A stretch of DNA of 10,168 nt. Source: Leucobacter sp. (GTDB lineage: Bacteria; Actinomycetota; Actinomycetes; Actinomycetales; Microbacteriaceae). Shown piece by piece: positions 1-7,159 of this stretch. The notes beneath the pieces are model-generated. The model did no database searches. It was not told where the DNA came from and saw only the letters and a list, made by a program, of their open reading frames with translations. A program made the position numbers and the translations under genes. The stretch is taken from NCBI GenBank assembly GCA_031178565.1, contig JAPSIU010000077.1, forward strand, positions 1 to 10,168, read 5' to 3'. Position 1 is the stretch's first letter, and every line of letters starts with the position of its first letter.

Positions 1-2
1 CC

Positions 3-116
3 ACACGGGAGTGGTTCCTTGGTGCCTTCTCCGAGCCAACCCCCGCCCAGCAAGGTGCCTGGAGCGCCATTTCCTCCGGCTCGCACGCCCTGGTGGTCGC
101 TCCCACCGGTTCGGGC
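3..116 (+). pseudogene. Lhr-type ATP-dependent helicase, N-terminal fragment, broken inside Walker A
   Basis: Frame 3 reads TREWFLGAFSEPTPAQQGAW at residues 1-20 of the visible fragment and ends ALVVAPTGSG at residues 29-38. This is the N-terminal pattern of Lhr-like superfamily 2 helicases: a Q-motif-like PTPAQ, a conserved Trp, then motif I (APTGSGKT). The expected Lys-Thr after GSG is missing. From 117 the frame reads SRSMASGAAGR and stops at 150-152, while the DNA becomes recognisable proV on the other strand. The true start must lie a little left of the window, since few residues precede this segment in the family. Lhr helicases act in nucleic-acid repair or RNA metabolism; this fragment cannot do so because the ATP-binding lysine and everything after it are absent. 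Family assignment rests on only 38 residues but the motif match is distinctive. Confidence 0.78.
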
Positions 117-118
117 TC
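109..118. other. Inverted lhr/proV junction with short microhomology
   Basis: The Lhr reading frame is explained through position 116 (the Gly of APTGSG). The ProV frame on the other strand is explained from about 112, possibly 109 (the Asn after VSP). The two overlap by roughly 5-8 bases around CGGGC, so either parent sequence could supply them. Two unrelated coding regions meet tail-inward with no intergenic spacer, stop codon, repeat or insertion sequence at the join. Confidence 0.75.
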
Positions 119-1212
119 ACGATCGATGGCGTCGGGCGCAGCCGGTCGGTGAGATCCGTGCCGCCCTCGCGCACCTGCCGCAGCACGTCCCTGTCGCGGA
201 CGACGCCGAGCAGCTTGCGCCCGGCGGTGGTCACGAAGCAGGCCGAGGTCTGCAGGTCCCGCATCGTCCTGAGCGCGGTCCTCGGACCCGCCGACGCGAA
301 GACGACCGCGTGCGGGGGCTCCATCACGTCGCCCGCCGTGAGCACGCGCGCACGGTCGACGTCCTGCACGAACTGCGCGACGTAGTCGTTCGCCGGATCT
401 GTGAGGATGTCGTTGGGCGTGCCGACCTGCACGACGCGGCCGTCCCGCATCACGGCGATCCGGTCCCCGAGGAACATGGCCTCGTTGAGGTCGTGCGTGA
501 TGAAGACGATCGTCTTGCCAAGCTCCTGCTGCAGCTCGACGAGCTGCTCCTGCATCTCGCGACGGATGAGCGGGTCGAGGGCCGAGAACGGCTCGTCCAT
601 CAGGAGGATGTCGGTGTCGGCCGCGAGGGCGCGGGCGATGCCGACGCGCTGCTGCATCCCGCCGGAGAGCTCGTCCGGAAAGCTCTCCTCCCAGCCCGCG
701 AGACCGACGCGGCCGAGCCAGTACTGGGCCTTGCGCCGCCGTTCGGCCGGCTGGACGCCCTGCAGCTCGAGGCCGTAGGAGACGTTCTCGAGCACGGTGC
801 GGTGGGGGAGCAGCGCGAAGTGCTGGAACACCATGGACATGTGGTCGCGCCGCAGCGCGCGCAGATCCGTCTCGGCGAGGCCGACGATCTCGGATCCGAG
901 CACCTTGATCGAGCCGTCGGTGGTCGGGTTGAGCCCGTTGAGCATGCGGATCAGCGTCGACTTGCCGGAGCCGCTCAGCCCCATCACGACGAAGATCTCT
1001 CCGGGGCGCACCTCGAAGCTCGCGTCGATGACCGCGGCGGTGCCCATCCCGCGCAGCTCGTCGCGGGAGGCTCCCGCGCGCAGGCGCTTCACCACCTCCC
1101 GGGGGCGCCTGCCGAAGACCTTGAACGCTCCCCGCACGTCGATCGCGGGAACGGCGCGCGCTTCGGGAGCCGTCGTGCTCACCGTCCCGGTCTGTTCAGT
1201 TGTCTGATTCAC
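112..1212 (-). CDS. proV: Glycine betaine/proline ABC transporter ATP-binding protein (ProV/OpuAA-like), 3'-truncated at a junction
   Basis: The product powers import of compatible solutes such as glycine betaine or proline through a ProW-type permease at the cytoplasmic membrane. The GTG start at 1212 follows GAGGAG (1219-1224) by 6 nt, and the frame is closed by an in-frame TGA just upstream, so no earlier start is possible. Visible motifs are Walker A GLSGSGKST (residues 78-86), Q-loop Gln130, signature LSGGMQQR (182-189), Walker B ILLMDEP (202-208) and switch His240. A first CBS-domain stretch spans about 290-350 and ends TPSIVSP at 367. The family then continues with a second CBS domain, but here the downstream DNA is the lhr fragment read antisense. 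The frame stays open through the left edge with an unrelated Arg-rich tail (NRWERPPGRASRR...). The ATPase core is intact while the C-terminal regulatory part is lost. The proW/proX partners expected downstream are not in the window. Confidence 0.9.
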
Positions 1213-1609
1213 TACTCACTCCTCAGCGGCGACGCCGCGATACGGACACACCGGATGCACACGTGCGAGGACCCATCTCCAGGCACGCGTCGAACCCGGT
1301 GGCCTCTCACAAGGCCGGATTTTGTATTGCGGGGCGGAAACTCCTAGCCGGCCCGGCAGGCGATCTCGGGTCGCAATGTTCTGCGAACAGCCTGCTCGGG
1401 ATGGCGAATGAAAGCGGGTGACCGCGCTCAACGCTGTTCATGACGCTAACAACGTCGCGACGGCGTTTGCAACGTGAACGAGTGCCGCAGCCGCCGGGTA
1501 GCCGCTCTCAACCTCGCCGCCATCAGGGGTTTCAAGCATTCTTCATCGTTATACAGGCGTTATCTAACGTCCTCCGACGGCGCGGCGGACCCCGAAGCCC
1601 GTCGTGCGT
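1213..1609. other. Divergent intergenic region between proV and the ileS leader
   Basis: No convincing gene is present: the open frames crossing it on both strands resemble no family and have no placed ribosome site. On the minus strand an AT-rich patch (1318-1328, reading AATACAAAATC) lies upstream of a small hairpin, GGCCT/AGGCC at 1301-1305 and 1312-1316. These could be a -10 region and the 5' end of a proV transcript, but no -35 box stands out. Toward ileS there is a perfect 10-bp palindrome CGTCGCGACG (1453-1462), the direct repeats CGTTAT at 1547-1552 and 1558-1563 (11 bp apart), and the inverted repeat CGTTA-TC-TAACG (1558-1569). No regulator is identified. Confidence 0.5.
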
Positions 1610-1615
1610 TAGACT
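1586..1615 (+). promoter_or_regulatory. Probable ileS promoter
   Basis: TAGACT at 1610-1615 is a good actinobacterial -10 hexamer. The only candidate -35 at a fitting distance is CGGACC (1586-1591, 18-bp spacer), which is weak. Initiation about 7 bp downstream, near 1621-1622, would place the 5' end right at the beginning of the T-box stem I sequence, which supports the -10 call. Confidence 0.55.
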
Positions 1616-1617
1616 CT

Positions 1618-1875
1618 TCGGAGCGACTGCGATCCGGCCATCACCGGGGAGTCCCCGGAAGAACGGAACGGTGGGAGCGAGCTCTCGCCGGGCTCAGTAG
1701 AACCGGGCGGGTACGGCCCGTCACAGCCGAATGAAGGGGCTCGATCCTCGAGCGGAGGCGTGCGGGAGACCGCTCGCGGAAGACGGGGCGGGCAAGCAGG
1801 GTGGTACCGCGGGAACTGCCGGTCTCGGATCGCAGCGCTCGTCCCGGCAGCGAACGAGATGTCAAGAGCCGGACC
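1618..1875 (+). promoter_or_regulatory. ileS T-box leader (tRNA-Ile sensing, actinobacterial ultrashort stem I type)
   Basis: The T-box core AGGGTGGTACCGCGG lies at 1798-1812. Its TGGT (1802-1805) can pair with the ACCA end of uncharged tRNA-Ile. Near the 5' end GGCCATCACCGGGGAG (1637-1651) and GGAAGAACGG match the compact stem I known for actinobacterial ileS leaders. The Ile specifier is probably ATC at 1640-1642, since it is followed by A as T-box specifiers usually are; ATC at 1632-1634 is the alternative. CCGGGG-AGT-CCCCGG (1644-1658) can close as a hairpin. The middle segment AGTAGAACCGGGCGGG...GGCCCGTCACAGCC is also characteristic. After the T-box, CTGCCGG (1816-1822) pairs with CCGGCAG (1844-1850), and CTCGTCCC (1839-1846) resembles the conserved 3' strand. 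No U-run follows, so control of translation rather than transcription termination is inferred, as reported for this class. Confidence 0.93.
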
Positions 1876-1876
1876 C

Positions 1877-1882
1877 AGAGGA
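1877..1882 (+). promoter_or_regulatory. ileS ribosome binding site, deciding the start
   Basis: AGAGGA ends 5 nt before ATG at 1888. This places the start after the T-box leader. An upstream in-frame GTG at 1801 lies inside the T-box core and is rejected. In translational T-boxes this Shine-Dalgarno is the element sequestered when tRNA is charged. I could not pin down the anti-SD strand with certainty; TCCTC at 1745-1749 is one complementary candidate. Confidence 0.75.
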
Positions 1883-1887
1883 ACCCC

Positions 1888-4800
1888 ATGCCCTACCCCC
1901 AGCAGTCGACCGGCGCAGCGAGCGGACCCCACGACGCGGCCGGTGCAGGAAGCGCGTCCGACGCAACCGCCGGCGTGACGCCCTCCCCGAAGTTCCCCGA
2001 GATCGAGCGGCGCGTGCTCGAGTTCTGGAAGGCCGACGACACCTTCCGCGAGTCGATCCGCCGCCGCGAGGGCGCCCCCGAGTGGGTGTTCAACGACGGG
2101 CCGCCGTTCGCGAACGGGCTCCCGCACTACGGCCACCTGCTGACCGGCTACGCCAAGGACGTGTTCCCGCGATTCCAGACGATGCTCGGCAAGAAGGTGG
2201 AGCGTCGTTTCGGCTGGGACACGCACGGTCTGCCCGCCGAGCTCGAGGCCATGAAGCAGCTCGGGATCACTGAGAAGCGCGAGATCGAGGACATGGGCAT
2301 CGCGGCCTTCAACGAGAAGGCGCGCGAGTCGGTGCTGCAGTACACGCGCGAGTGGGAGGAGTACGTCACCCGCCAGGCCAGGTGGGTCGACTTCGAGAAC
2401 GACTACAAGACGCTGAACCTCGACTACATGGAGAGCGTCATCTGGGCGTTCAAGCAGCTCTACGATCGGGGGCTCGCCTACGAGGGGTCCCGCATCCTGC
2501 CCTACTGCTGGCGCGACGAGACGCCGCTCTCGAACCACGAGCTGCGCATGGACGACGACGTCTACCAGATGCGCCAGGATCCCTCCGTCACGGTCACCTT
2601 CCCGCTGGCGGGGGAGCGGGCGTCCGCGCTCGGAATCGAGGGCGTCCGGGCCCTGGCGTGGACGACGACACCCTGGACGCTGCCGACCAACGCGGCACTC
2701 GCGGTCGGCCCGGGCATCGAGTACGCCGTGCTGCCCGCGGGCCCTGCGGGAGCCGCCGACGGCGGAGCGGCGGGCGCAGCGCAGTACCTGCTCGCCGCGG
2801 ACCTCGTCGCGAACCACACGAAGGACCTCGGATACGACTCGGCGGAGGCCGCGGCCGCGGCCGTGACGCGCAGGATCGCCGGCGCCGAGCTCGCCGGCGT
2901 GGAGTACGAGCGCCTGTTCGACTACTTCGCCGACGCCGAGGTCTGGGGCACCGAACGCTGCTGGCGGGTGCTCGTCGACGACTACGTCACGACCACCGAC
3001 GGCACCGGCATCGTGCACCAGTCGCCCGCGTACGGCGAGGACGACCATCGCCTCGCGACCGCGGCGGGCATGCCGACCATCGTGAGCGTCGACGACGGCG
3101 GACGGTTCATCGCGGCCGTCACCGATGTCGCGGGCGAACTGTGGATGGACGCCAACCGGCCGCTGATCCGGTTGCTGAAGCAGAGCGGCCGGCTGCTGCG
3201 CGAGGCGAGCTACGAGCACTCGTACCCGCACTGCTGGCGCTGCCGCAACCCGCTCATCTACCGCGCGGTGTCCAGCTGGTTCGTCCGCGTGACCGACATC
3301 AAGGACCGCATGCTCGAGGTGAACGAGGAGATCACCTGGGTGCCCGAGAACGTCAAGCACGGCCAGTTCGGCAAGTGGCTCGAGGGCGCCCGCGACTGGT
3401 CGATCAGCCGCAACCGCTACTGGGGCAGCCCGATCCCGGTCTGGAAGAGCGACGATCCCGAGCACCCGCGCGTCGACGTGTACGGTTCGGTGGCGGAGCT
3501 GGAGGCCGACTTCGGCGAGCTGCCCCGCAACTCCACCGGCGAGATCGACCTCCACCGTCCGTACATCGATCGGCTCACCCGGCCGAACCCGGACGACCCG
3601 ACGGGGCGCTCGACCATGCGCCGCATCGAGGACGTGCTCGACGTCTGGTTCGATTCGGGCTCGATGCCGTTCGCGCAGGTCCACTACCCGTTCGAGAACC
3701 AGGACTGGTTCGACACGCACCAGCCCGCCGACTTCATCGTCGAGTACATCGGTCAGACCCGCGGCTGGTTCTACGTGCAGCACGTGCTCGCGACCGCCCT
3801 CTTCGACCGCCCCGCCTTCACGAACGTCATCAGCCACGGGATCGTGCTCGGCTCCGACGGCAACAAGATGTCGAAGTCGCTGCGCAACTACCCCGACGTG
3901 AACGAGGTCTTCGACCGCGACGGCTCCGATGCGATGCGGTGGTTCCTCATGGCGTCGCCGGTCGTGCGCGGCGGCAACCTCATCGTCACGGAGGAGGGCA
4001 TCCGCGAGGGCGTGCGGCAGTTCATCCTGCCGCTGTGGAACACCTGGTACTTCTTCTCGCTCTACGCCAACGCGGACGGGATCACGGCCGAGCGCCGCGC
4101 GGACTCGACGGACCCGCTCGATCGCTACATCCTCGCGAAGACCGGGGAGCTCGTCCGCGAGGTCGAGGGACACCTCTCCGGCCTCGACACGACCTCCGCC
4201 TCCGAAGCGCTGCGCGGCTACGCCGACGTGCTGACGAACTGGTACGTCAGGCGCTCGCGCGATCGCTTCTGGGCCGGCACCGCGGGGGAACAGGGCGACG
4301 CCGCGAATCGGCAGGCCTTCGACACCCTCTACACGGTGCTCGAGACGCTCGCCCGCGTCGCGGCGCCCCTCGCTCCGCTCGTCGCGGAGGAGCTGTGGCG
4401 CGGCCTCACGGGGGGACGCTCCGTCCACCTCGAGGACTGGCCCGACGCCTCCGAGTTCCCGAGCGACGCCGAGCTCGTCGCGGCGATGGACGAGGTGCGC
4501 CAGATCACCTCCCAGGCACTCGCCCTGCGCAAGGCCCGACGCCTGCGCGTGCGCCTTCCGCTCGCGGAGCTCACGGTGGTCACCGCCCGGCCCGCGGCGC
4601 TCGAGCCGTTCGCCGACATCCTCCGCGAGGAGCTCAACGTCAAGTCGGTGCGCCTCGCGCAGCAGACCGAGTCGAGCGCGGCGGAGCACGGGATCGTGCA
4701 CACGCTCGCCGTCAACGCGCGCGCGGCCGGCCCGCGCCTCGGCAAGCAGGTCCAGCAGGCGATCAAGGGCGCGAAATCGGGGGACTGGTCCGAGACCGAC

Positions 4801-5295
4801 GGCGCGGTCGTCGCCGGTGGCATCGCGCTCGAGCCCCACGAGTACGAGCTGACGCTCTCCGCCGGCGTCGGCTCGGACGAGGACGCCGCGCTCGCTCTGA
4901 TCCCGGGAGGCGGCTTCGTGCTGCTCGACACCCGGATGACGCCGGAGCTCCAGGCCGAGGGCCTCGCGCGCGACATGATCCGCGCGGTGCAGGAGGCCCG
5001 GAAGAACGCCGGTTTCGAGGTGAGCGACCGGATCGAGCTCGAACTCTGGTTCACGACGAACGAGGATCTCGGAGACGTCTCCCGCTCCTTCGCGGTCGCG
5101 AAGGTCGCCGAGGAGACGCTCAGCGTGGCATACTCCCTGGGCGCCAAGGACGAGGCCGTGCTCTCGAGCGAGGGGCTCGATTGGGGACGGTTCGCCGGCG
5201 GCTTCGAACACGAGGAGACGGTGGCGGCCGGCAGGTACGGGAACCGCGGCGACGTCAGAGTGCGCGTTCGCCGAGCGACGGGAGCCGACCGATGA
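1888..5295 (+). CDS. ileS: Isoleucyl-tRNA synthetase
   Basis: This cytoplasmic class I synthetase charges tRNA-Ile with isoleucine. The protein has 1135 residues from ATG 1888. After an Ala/Gly-rich, poorly ordered N-terminus of about 30 residues comes the HIGH motif as PHYGHL (His80-His83) and the GWDTHGLPAE segment. The editing (CP1) domain holds WTTTPWTLPTN (about 258-268) and GIVHQSPAYGEDD (around His377). CWRC lies at 449-452, DVWFDSGS at 585-592 and KMSKS at 660-664. An anticodon-binding helical region follows (about 710-900). The C-terminal part includes DTRMTPELQAEGLARDMIRA and contains no cysteine, so the C-terminal zinc-binding module of E. coli-type IleRS is absent. Length and motifs fit the eukaryote-like (type 2) IleRS branch. 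The gene sits directly behind a T-box and overlaps folC by ATGA, so translation of the two is probably coupled. Confidence 0.97.
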   Translation: MPYPQQSTGAASGPHDAAGAGSASDATAGVTPSPKFPEIERRVLEFWKADDTFRESIRRREGAPEWVFNDGPPFANGLPHYGHLLTGYAKDVFPRFQTMLGKKVERRFGWDTHGLPAELEAMKQLGITEKREIEDMGIAAFNEKARESVLQYTREWEEYVTRQARWVDFENDYKTLNLDYMESVIWAFKQLYDRGLAYEGSRILPYCWRDETPLSNHELRMDDDVYQMRQDPSVTVTFPLAGERASALGIEGVRALAWTTTPWTLPTNAALAVGPGIEYAVLPAGPAGAADGGAAGAAQYLLAADLVANHTKDLGYDSAEAAAAAVTRRIAGAELAGVEYERLFDYFADAEVWGTERCWRVLVDDYVTTTDGTGIVHQSPAYGEDDHRLATAAGMPTIVSVDDGGRFIAAVTDVAGELWMDANRPLIRLLKQSGRLLREASYEHSYPHCWRCRNPLIYRAVSSWFVRVTDIKDRMLEVNEEITWVPENVKHGQFGKWLEGARDWSISRNRYWGSPIPVWKSDDPEHPRVDVYGSVAELEADFGELPRNSTGEIDLHRPYIDRLTRPNPDDPTGRSTMRRIEDVLDVWFDSGSMPFAQVHYPFENQDWFDTHQPADFIVEYIGQTRGWFYVQHVLATALFDRPAFTNVISHGIVLGSDGNKMSKSLRNYPDVNEVFDRDGSDAMRWFLMASPVVRGGNLIVTEEGIREGVRQFILPLWNTWYFFSLYANADGITAERRADSTDPLDRYILAKTGELVREVEGHLSGLDTTSASEALRGYADVLTNWYVRRSRDRFWAGTAGEQGDAANRQAFDTLYTVLETLARVAAPLAPLVAEELWRGLTGGRSVHLEDWPDASEFPSDAELVAAMDEVRQITSQALALRKARRLRVRLPLAELTVVTARPAALEPFADILREELNVKSVRLAQQTESSAAEHGIVHTLAVNARAAGPRLGKQVQQAIKGAKSGDWSETDGAVVAGGIALEPHEYELTLSAGVGSDEDAALALIPGGGFVLLDTRMTPELQAEGLARDMIRAVQEARKNAGFEVSDRIELELWFTTNEDLGDVSRSFAVAKVAEETLSVAYSLGAKDEAVLSSEGLDWGRFAGGFEHEETVAAGRYGNRGDVRVRVRRATGADR

Positions 5296-6629
5296 GCGCC
5301 GCGGCGGACCGCGTCTACGAGGAGCTGCTGACGCGCGTCGGCGAGGCGAACCCGCGCCCCCGCATCGAACCGGTGCGCCGCCTGGCCGAGCTCGCGGGCT
5401 CCCCGCAGCTCTCGTACCCCGTGATCCAGATCGCCGGCACGAACGGCAAGACCTCGACGAGTCGCGCCGTCGAGTCGCTGCTGCGCGCGCACGGACTGCG
5501 CACCGGCCTCTTCACGAGCCCGCATCTCGTCGACTTCACCGAGCGGTTCCAGCTCGACGGAGAGCCGATCGACGGCGAGCTGCTGGCCTCGGCGTGGGAG
5601 GAGCTGCGGCTTCCCCTGCAGGTCGTCGACGCCGAGCTGCAGGGGAACGGACTCGGTCCCATCACCTTCTTCGAGGCGCTCGCGGTTCTCGCCTTCACGG
5701 CCTTCGCCGATGCTCCCGTCGAGGTCGCAGTGATCGAGGTCGGGATGGGCGGCGAGTGGGATGCGACGAACATCGCCGACGCGAGCGTCGCCGTGTTCAC
5801 GCCGATCGACCTCGACCACACGGCGATCCTCGGCCCCGACATCGGCACGATCGCCCGCACCGAGGCCGGCATCGTGAAGTCGGGGAGCGCGGTCGTCAGC
5901 GCGGATCAGGATCCCGACGCCCTCGCGGAGATCTCGGACGCTGCCGAGCGCCACGGCAGCCCGCTCGCGGTGCTGGGGCGGGACTTCCGCCTCCTCGAGG
6001 ATCGGCTCGCGGTGGGCGGGCGTCAGATCGACGTGATCGGCCTCGGCGGTCGGAGCTACGATCCGGCCTTCGTCCCGCTCTTCGGTCACCATCAGGCCGA
6101 GAACGTGGTCCTCGCGATCGCCGCTGTCGAGGCGTTCCTCGGCGGGCCGGTGCCGGAGGAGGTGCTCGACGACGGGCTCGCTCAGCTGACCTCGCCGGGC
6201 CGCCTCCAGCTCATCGGGACCGACCCGGTCGTCTACGTCGACGCCGCCCACAACCCGCACGGAGCCGAGGCGCTCGTGCGCGCCGTCACCGAGTCGTTCG
6301 GCTTCGACGAGCTCGCGCTCGTCATCGGCGTGCTGGGGGAGAAGGACGCGCGGGGGCTGCTCGGCGCCCTCGCGCCGATCGCGCACCGCGTGTACCTCTC
6401 ACCCGTCGACTCGCCGCGCAGCACCGATCCGGATCAGCTGCGCGAGATCGCCGAGGACGCCATCCCCGACACCCCGATCGAACTCGCGGCCTCCCTTCCC
6501 GAGGCGCTCGACGTCGCGCGGGCCTGGGCCGGCCGCTCGGAGGGCCGCGCGGTGCTCGTGGTGGGTTCCGTGCTGCTCGCGGGCGAGGCCATCGCATTCT
6601 CCCGGAGCGAGGGTTGGGGAATCGCGTGA
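5292..6629 (+). CDS. folC: Bifunctional folylpolyglutamate synthase/dihydrofolate synthase
   Basis: FolC adds glutamate to dihydropteroate and to reduced folates, using ATP, in the cytoplasm. The 445-residue length is normal. Visible are the P-loop GTNGKTST (49-56), the folate/omega-loop segment TSPHLVDFTERF (75-86), EVGMGGEWDATN (149-160), DLDHTAILG (173-181) and EAGIVKSG, whose Lys196 corresponds to the carbamylated lysine of Mur/FolC ligases. The C-terminal domain carries SPGRLQ (301-306), DAAHNPHG (317-324) and GSVLLAGEA (425-433). ATG at 5292 overlaps the ileS TGA by four bases, and GGGAG (5280-5284) sits 7 nt upstream, fixing the start. The frame is open far upstream inside ileS, but that extension is only antiphase high-GC coding shadow. 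It is co-transcribed with ileS, so its expression is probably also affected by the leader. Confidence 0.96.
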   Translation: MSAAADRVYEELLTRVGEANPRPRIEPVRRLAELAGSPQLSYPVIQIAGTNGKTSTSRAVESLLRAHGLRTGLFTSPHLVDFTERFQLDGEPIDGELLASAWEELRLPLQVVDAELQGNGLGPITFFEALAVLAFTAFADAPVEVAVIEVGMGGEWDATNIADASVAVFTPIDLDHTAILGPDIGTIARTEAGIVKSGSAVVSADQDPDALAEISDAAERHGSPLAVLGRDFRLLEDRLAVGGRQIDVIGLGGRSYDPAFVPLFGHHQAENVVLAIAAVEAFLGGPVPEEVLDDGLAQLTSPGRLQLIGTDPVVYVDAAHNPHGAEALVRAVTESFGFDELALVIGVLGEKDARGLLGALAPIAHRVYLSPVDSPRSTDPDQLREIAEDAIPDTPIELAASLPEALDVARAWAGRSEGRAVLVVGSVLLAGEAIAFSRSEGWGIA

Positions 6630-7120
6630 GCCCGGGAGCGGACGAGCGGAGCGCGCCCGACGGATCGAACGGGAGCGGCGAGGAGGAGTTCGAGCTCTCC
6701 CCGTCGGAGACCATGGCCCACAACTCCGCGATGCGCATCTCGGGTGCCCGGAGCGGTCAGCGCTCGACGCAGAAGGCGCTCGCCTCGATCGTGCTGGGCT
6801 TCGAGCTCATCATCGTCGTGCTGATCGGGCTCACCGTGTTCGGGCTCAGCATCACCGAGCCGCGCGAACTGGGACTGTACCTCGGCGGCGGCCTCGCGGT
6901 CGTGACCCTCGCGGGGCTCGCGACCATGCGCAGGGGCAGGATCGGCATCACGATCGGCTGGGTTCTGCACGCACTCATGCTGCTGACCGCGATCCTGCTG
7001 CCGCCGGCGCTCCTCGTCGGACTGCTCTTCACCGCGCTGTGGGTGTACTGCATGATCAAGGGCTCGCGGATGGACCGCGATCGGGCGGCGTGGGAGAACT
7101 CCCTCGGCGATTCCGCGTGA
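6626..7120 (+). CDS. DUF4233 family four-helix membrane protein
   Basis: A 164-residue protein of unknown function, recognised from its four hydrophobic segments and its position straight after folC, where this family is regularly found in Actinobacteria. Membrane spans are roughly at residues 52-74 (ALASIVLGFELIIVVLIGLT), 84-104, 110-128 and 130-147. The last two are separated only by a Pro-Pro turn, and a short charged tail follows. The chosen GTG overlaps the folC stop as GTGA; the ribosome site is weak, consistent with translational coupling. The first 45 residues are hydrophilic and acidic (GSGEEEFELSPSE), longer than a plain DUF4233 core needs. ATG at 6713 or 6731 are alternative starts giving a product closer to the bare core. 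A link to folate or cell-envelope function is only suggested by the neighbourhood. Confidence 0.85.
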   Translation: MSPGADERSAPDGSNGSGEEEFELSPSETMAHNSAMRISGARSGQRSTQKALASIVLGFELIIVVLIGLTVFGLSITEPRELGLYLGGGLAVVTLAGLATMRRGRIGITIGWVLHALMLLTAILLPPALLVGLLFTALWVYCMIKGSRMDRDRAAWENSLGDSA

Positions 7121-7159
7121 TCCGCGCGGGGCGCATCGTCGAGGGAGTCTCCACGAACC

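Noticed and set aside
1301..1328. GGCCT/AGGCC hairpin followed by ATTTTGTATT as a plus-strand terminator
   Set aside because: Only 5 bp of stem and no plus-strand gene ends before it; it more likely belongs to the proV leader on the other strand or is chance.
19..1347. 442-codon plus-strand open frame across the proV region
   Set aside because: It is antisense to clear ABC ATPase motifs on the minus strand; its translation has no recognisable domain and crosses the junction in a frame different from Lhr.
1801..1887. Upstream GTG start for IleS at 1801
   Set aside because: The GTG is inside the T-box core and the 29 extra residues are encoded by the riboswitch antisequestrator region; ATG 1888 has a good SD.
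1609..5211. 1200-codon open frame antisense to ileS
   Set aside because: Arg/His/Val/Glu-rich translation without family motifs, mirroring the codon bias of ileS; typical high-GC shadow frame.
2352..5291. Long open frame upstream of and in frame with folC, inside ileS
   Set aside because: Arg-rich low-complexity shadow of ileS. The real FolC start is ATG 5292 with its own SD and the ATGA overlap.
4329..6386. 685-codon minus-strand frame over ileS and folC
   Set aside because: Spans two well-supported plus-strand genes with no domain of its own; shadow.
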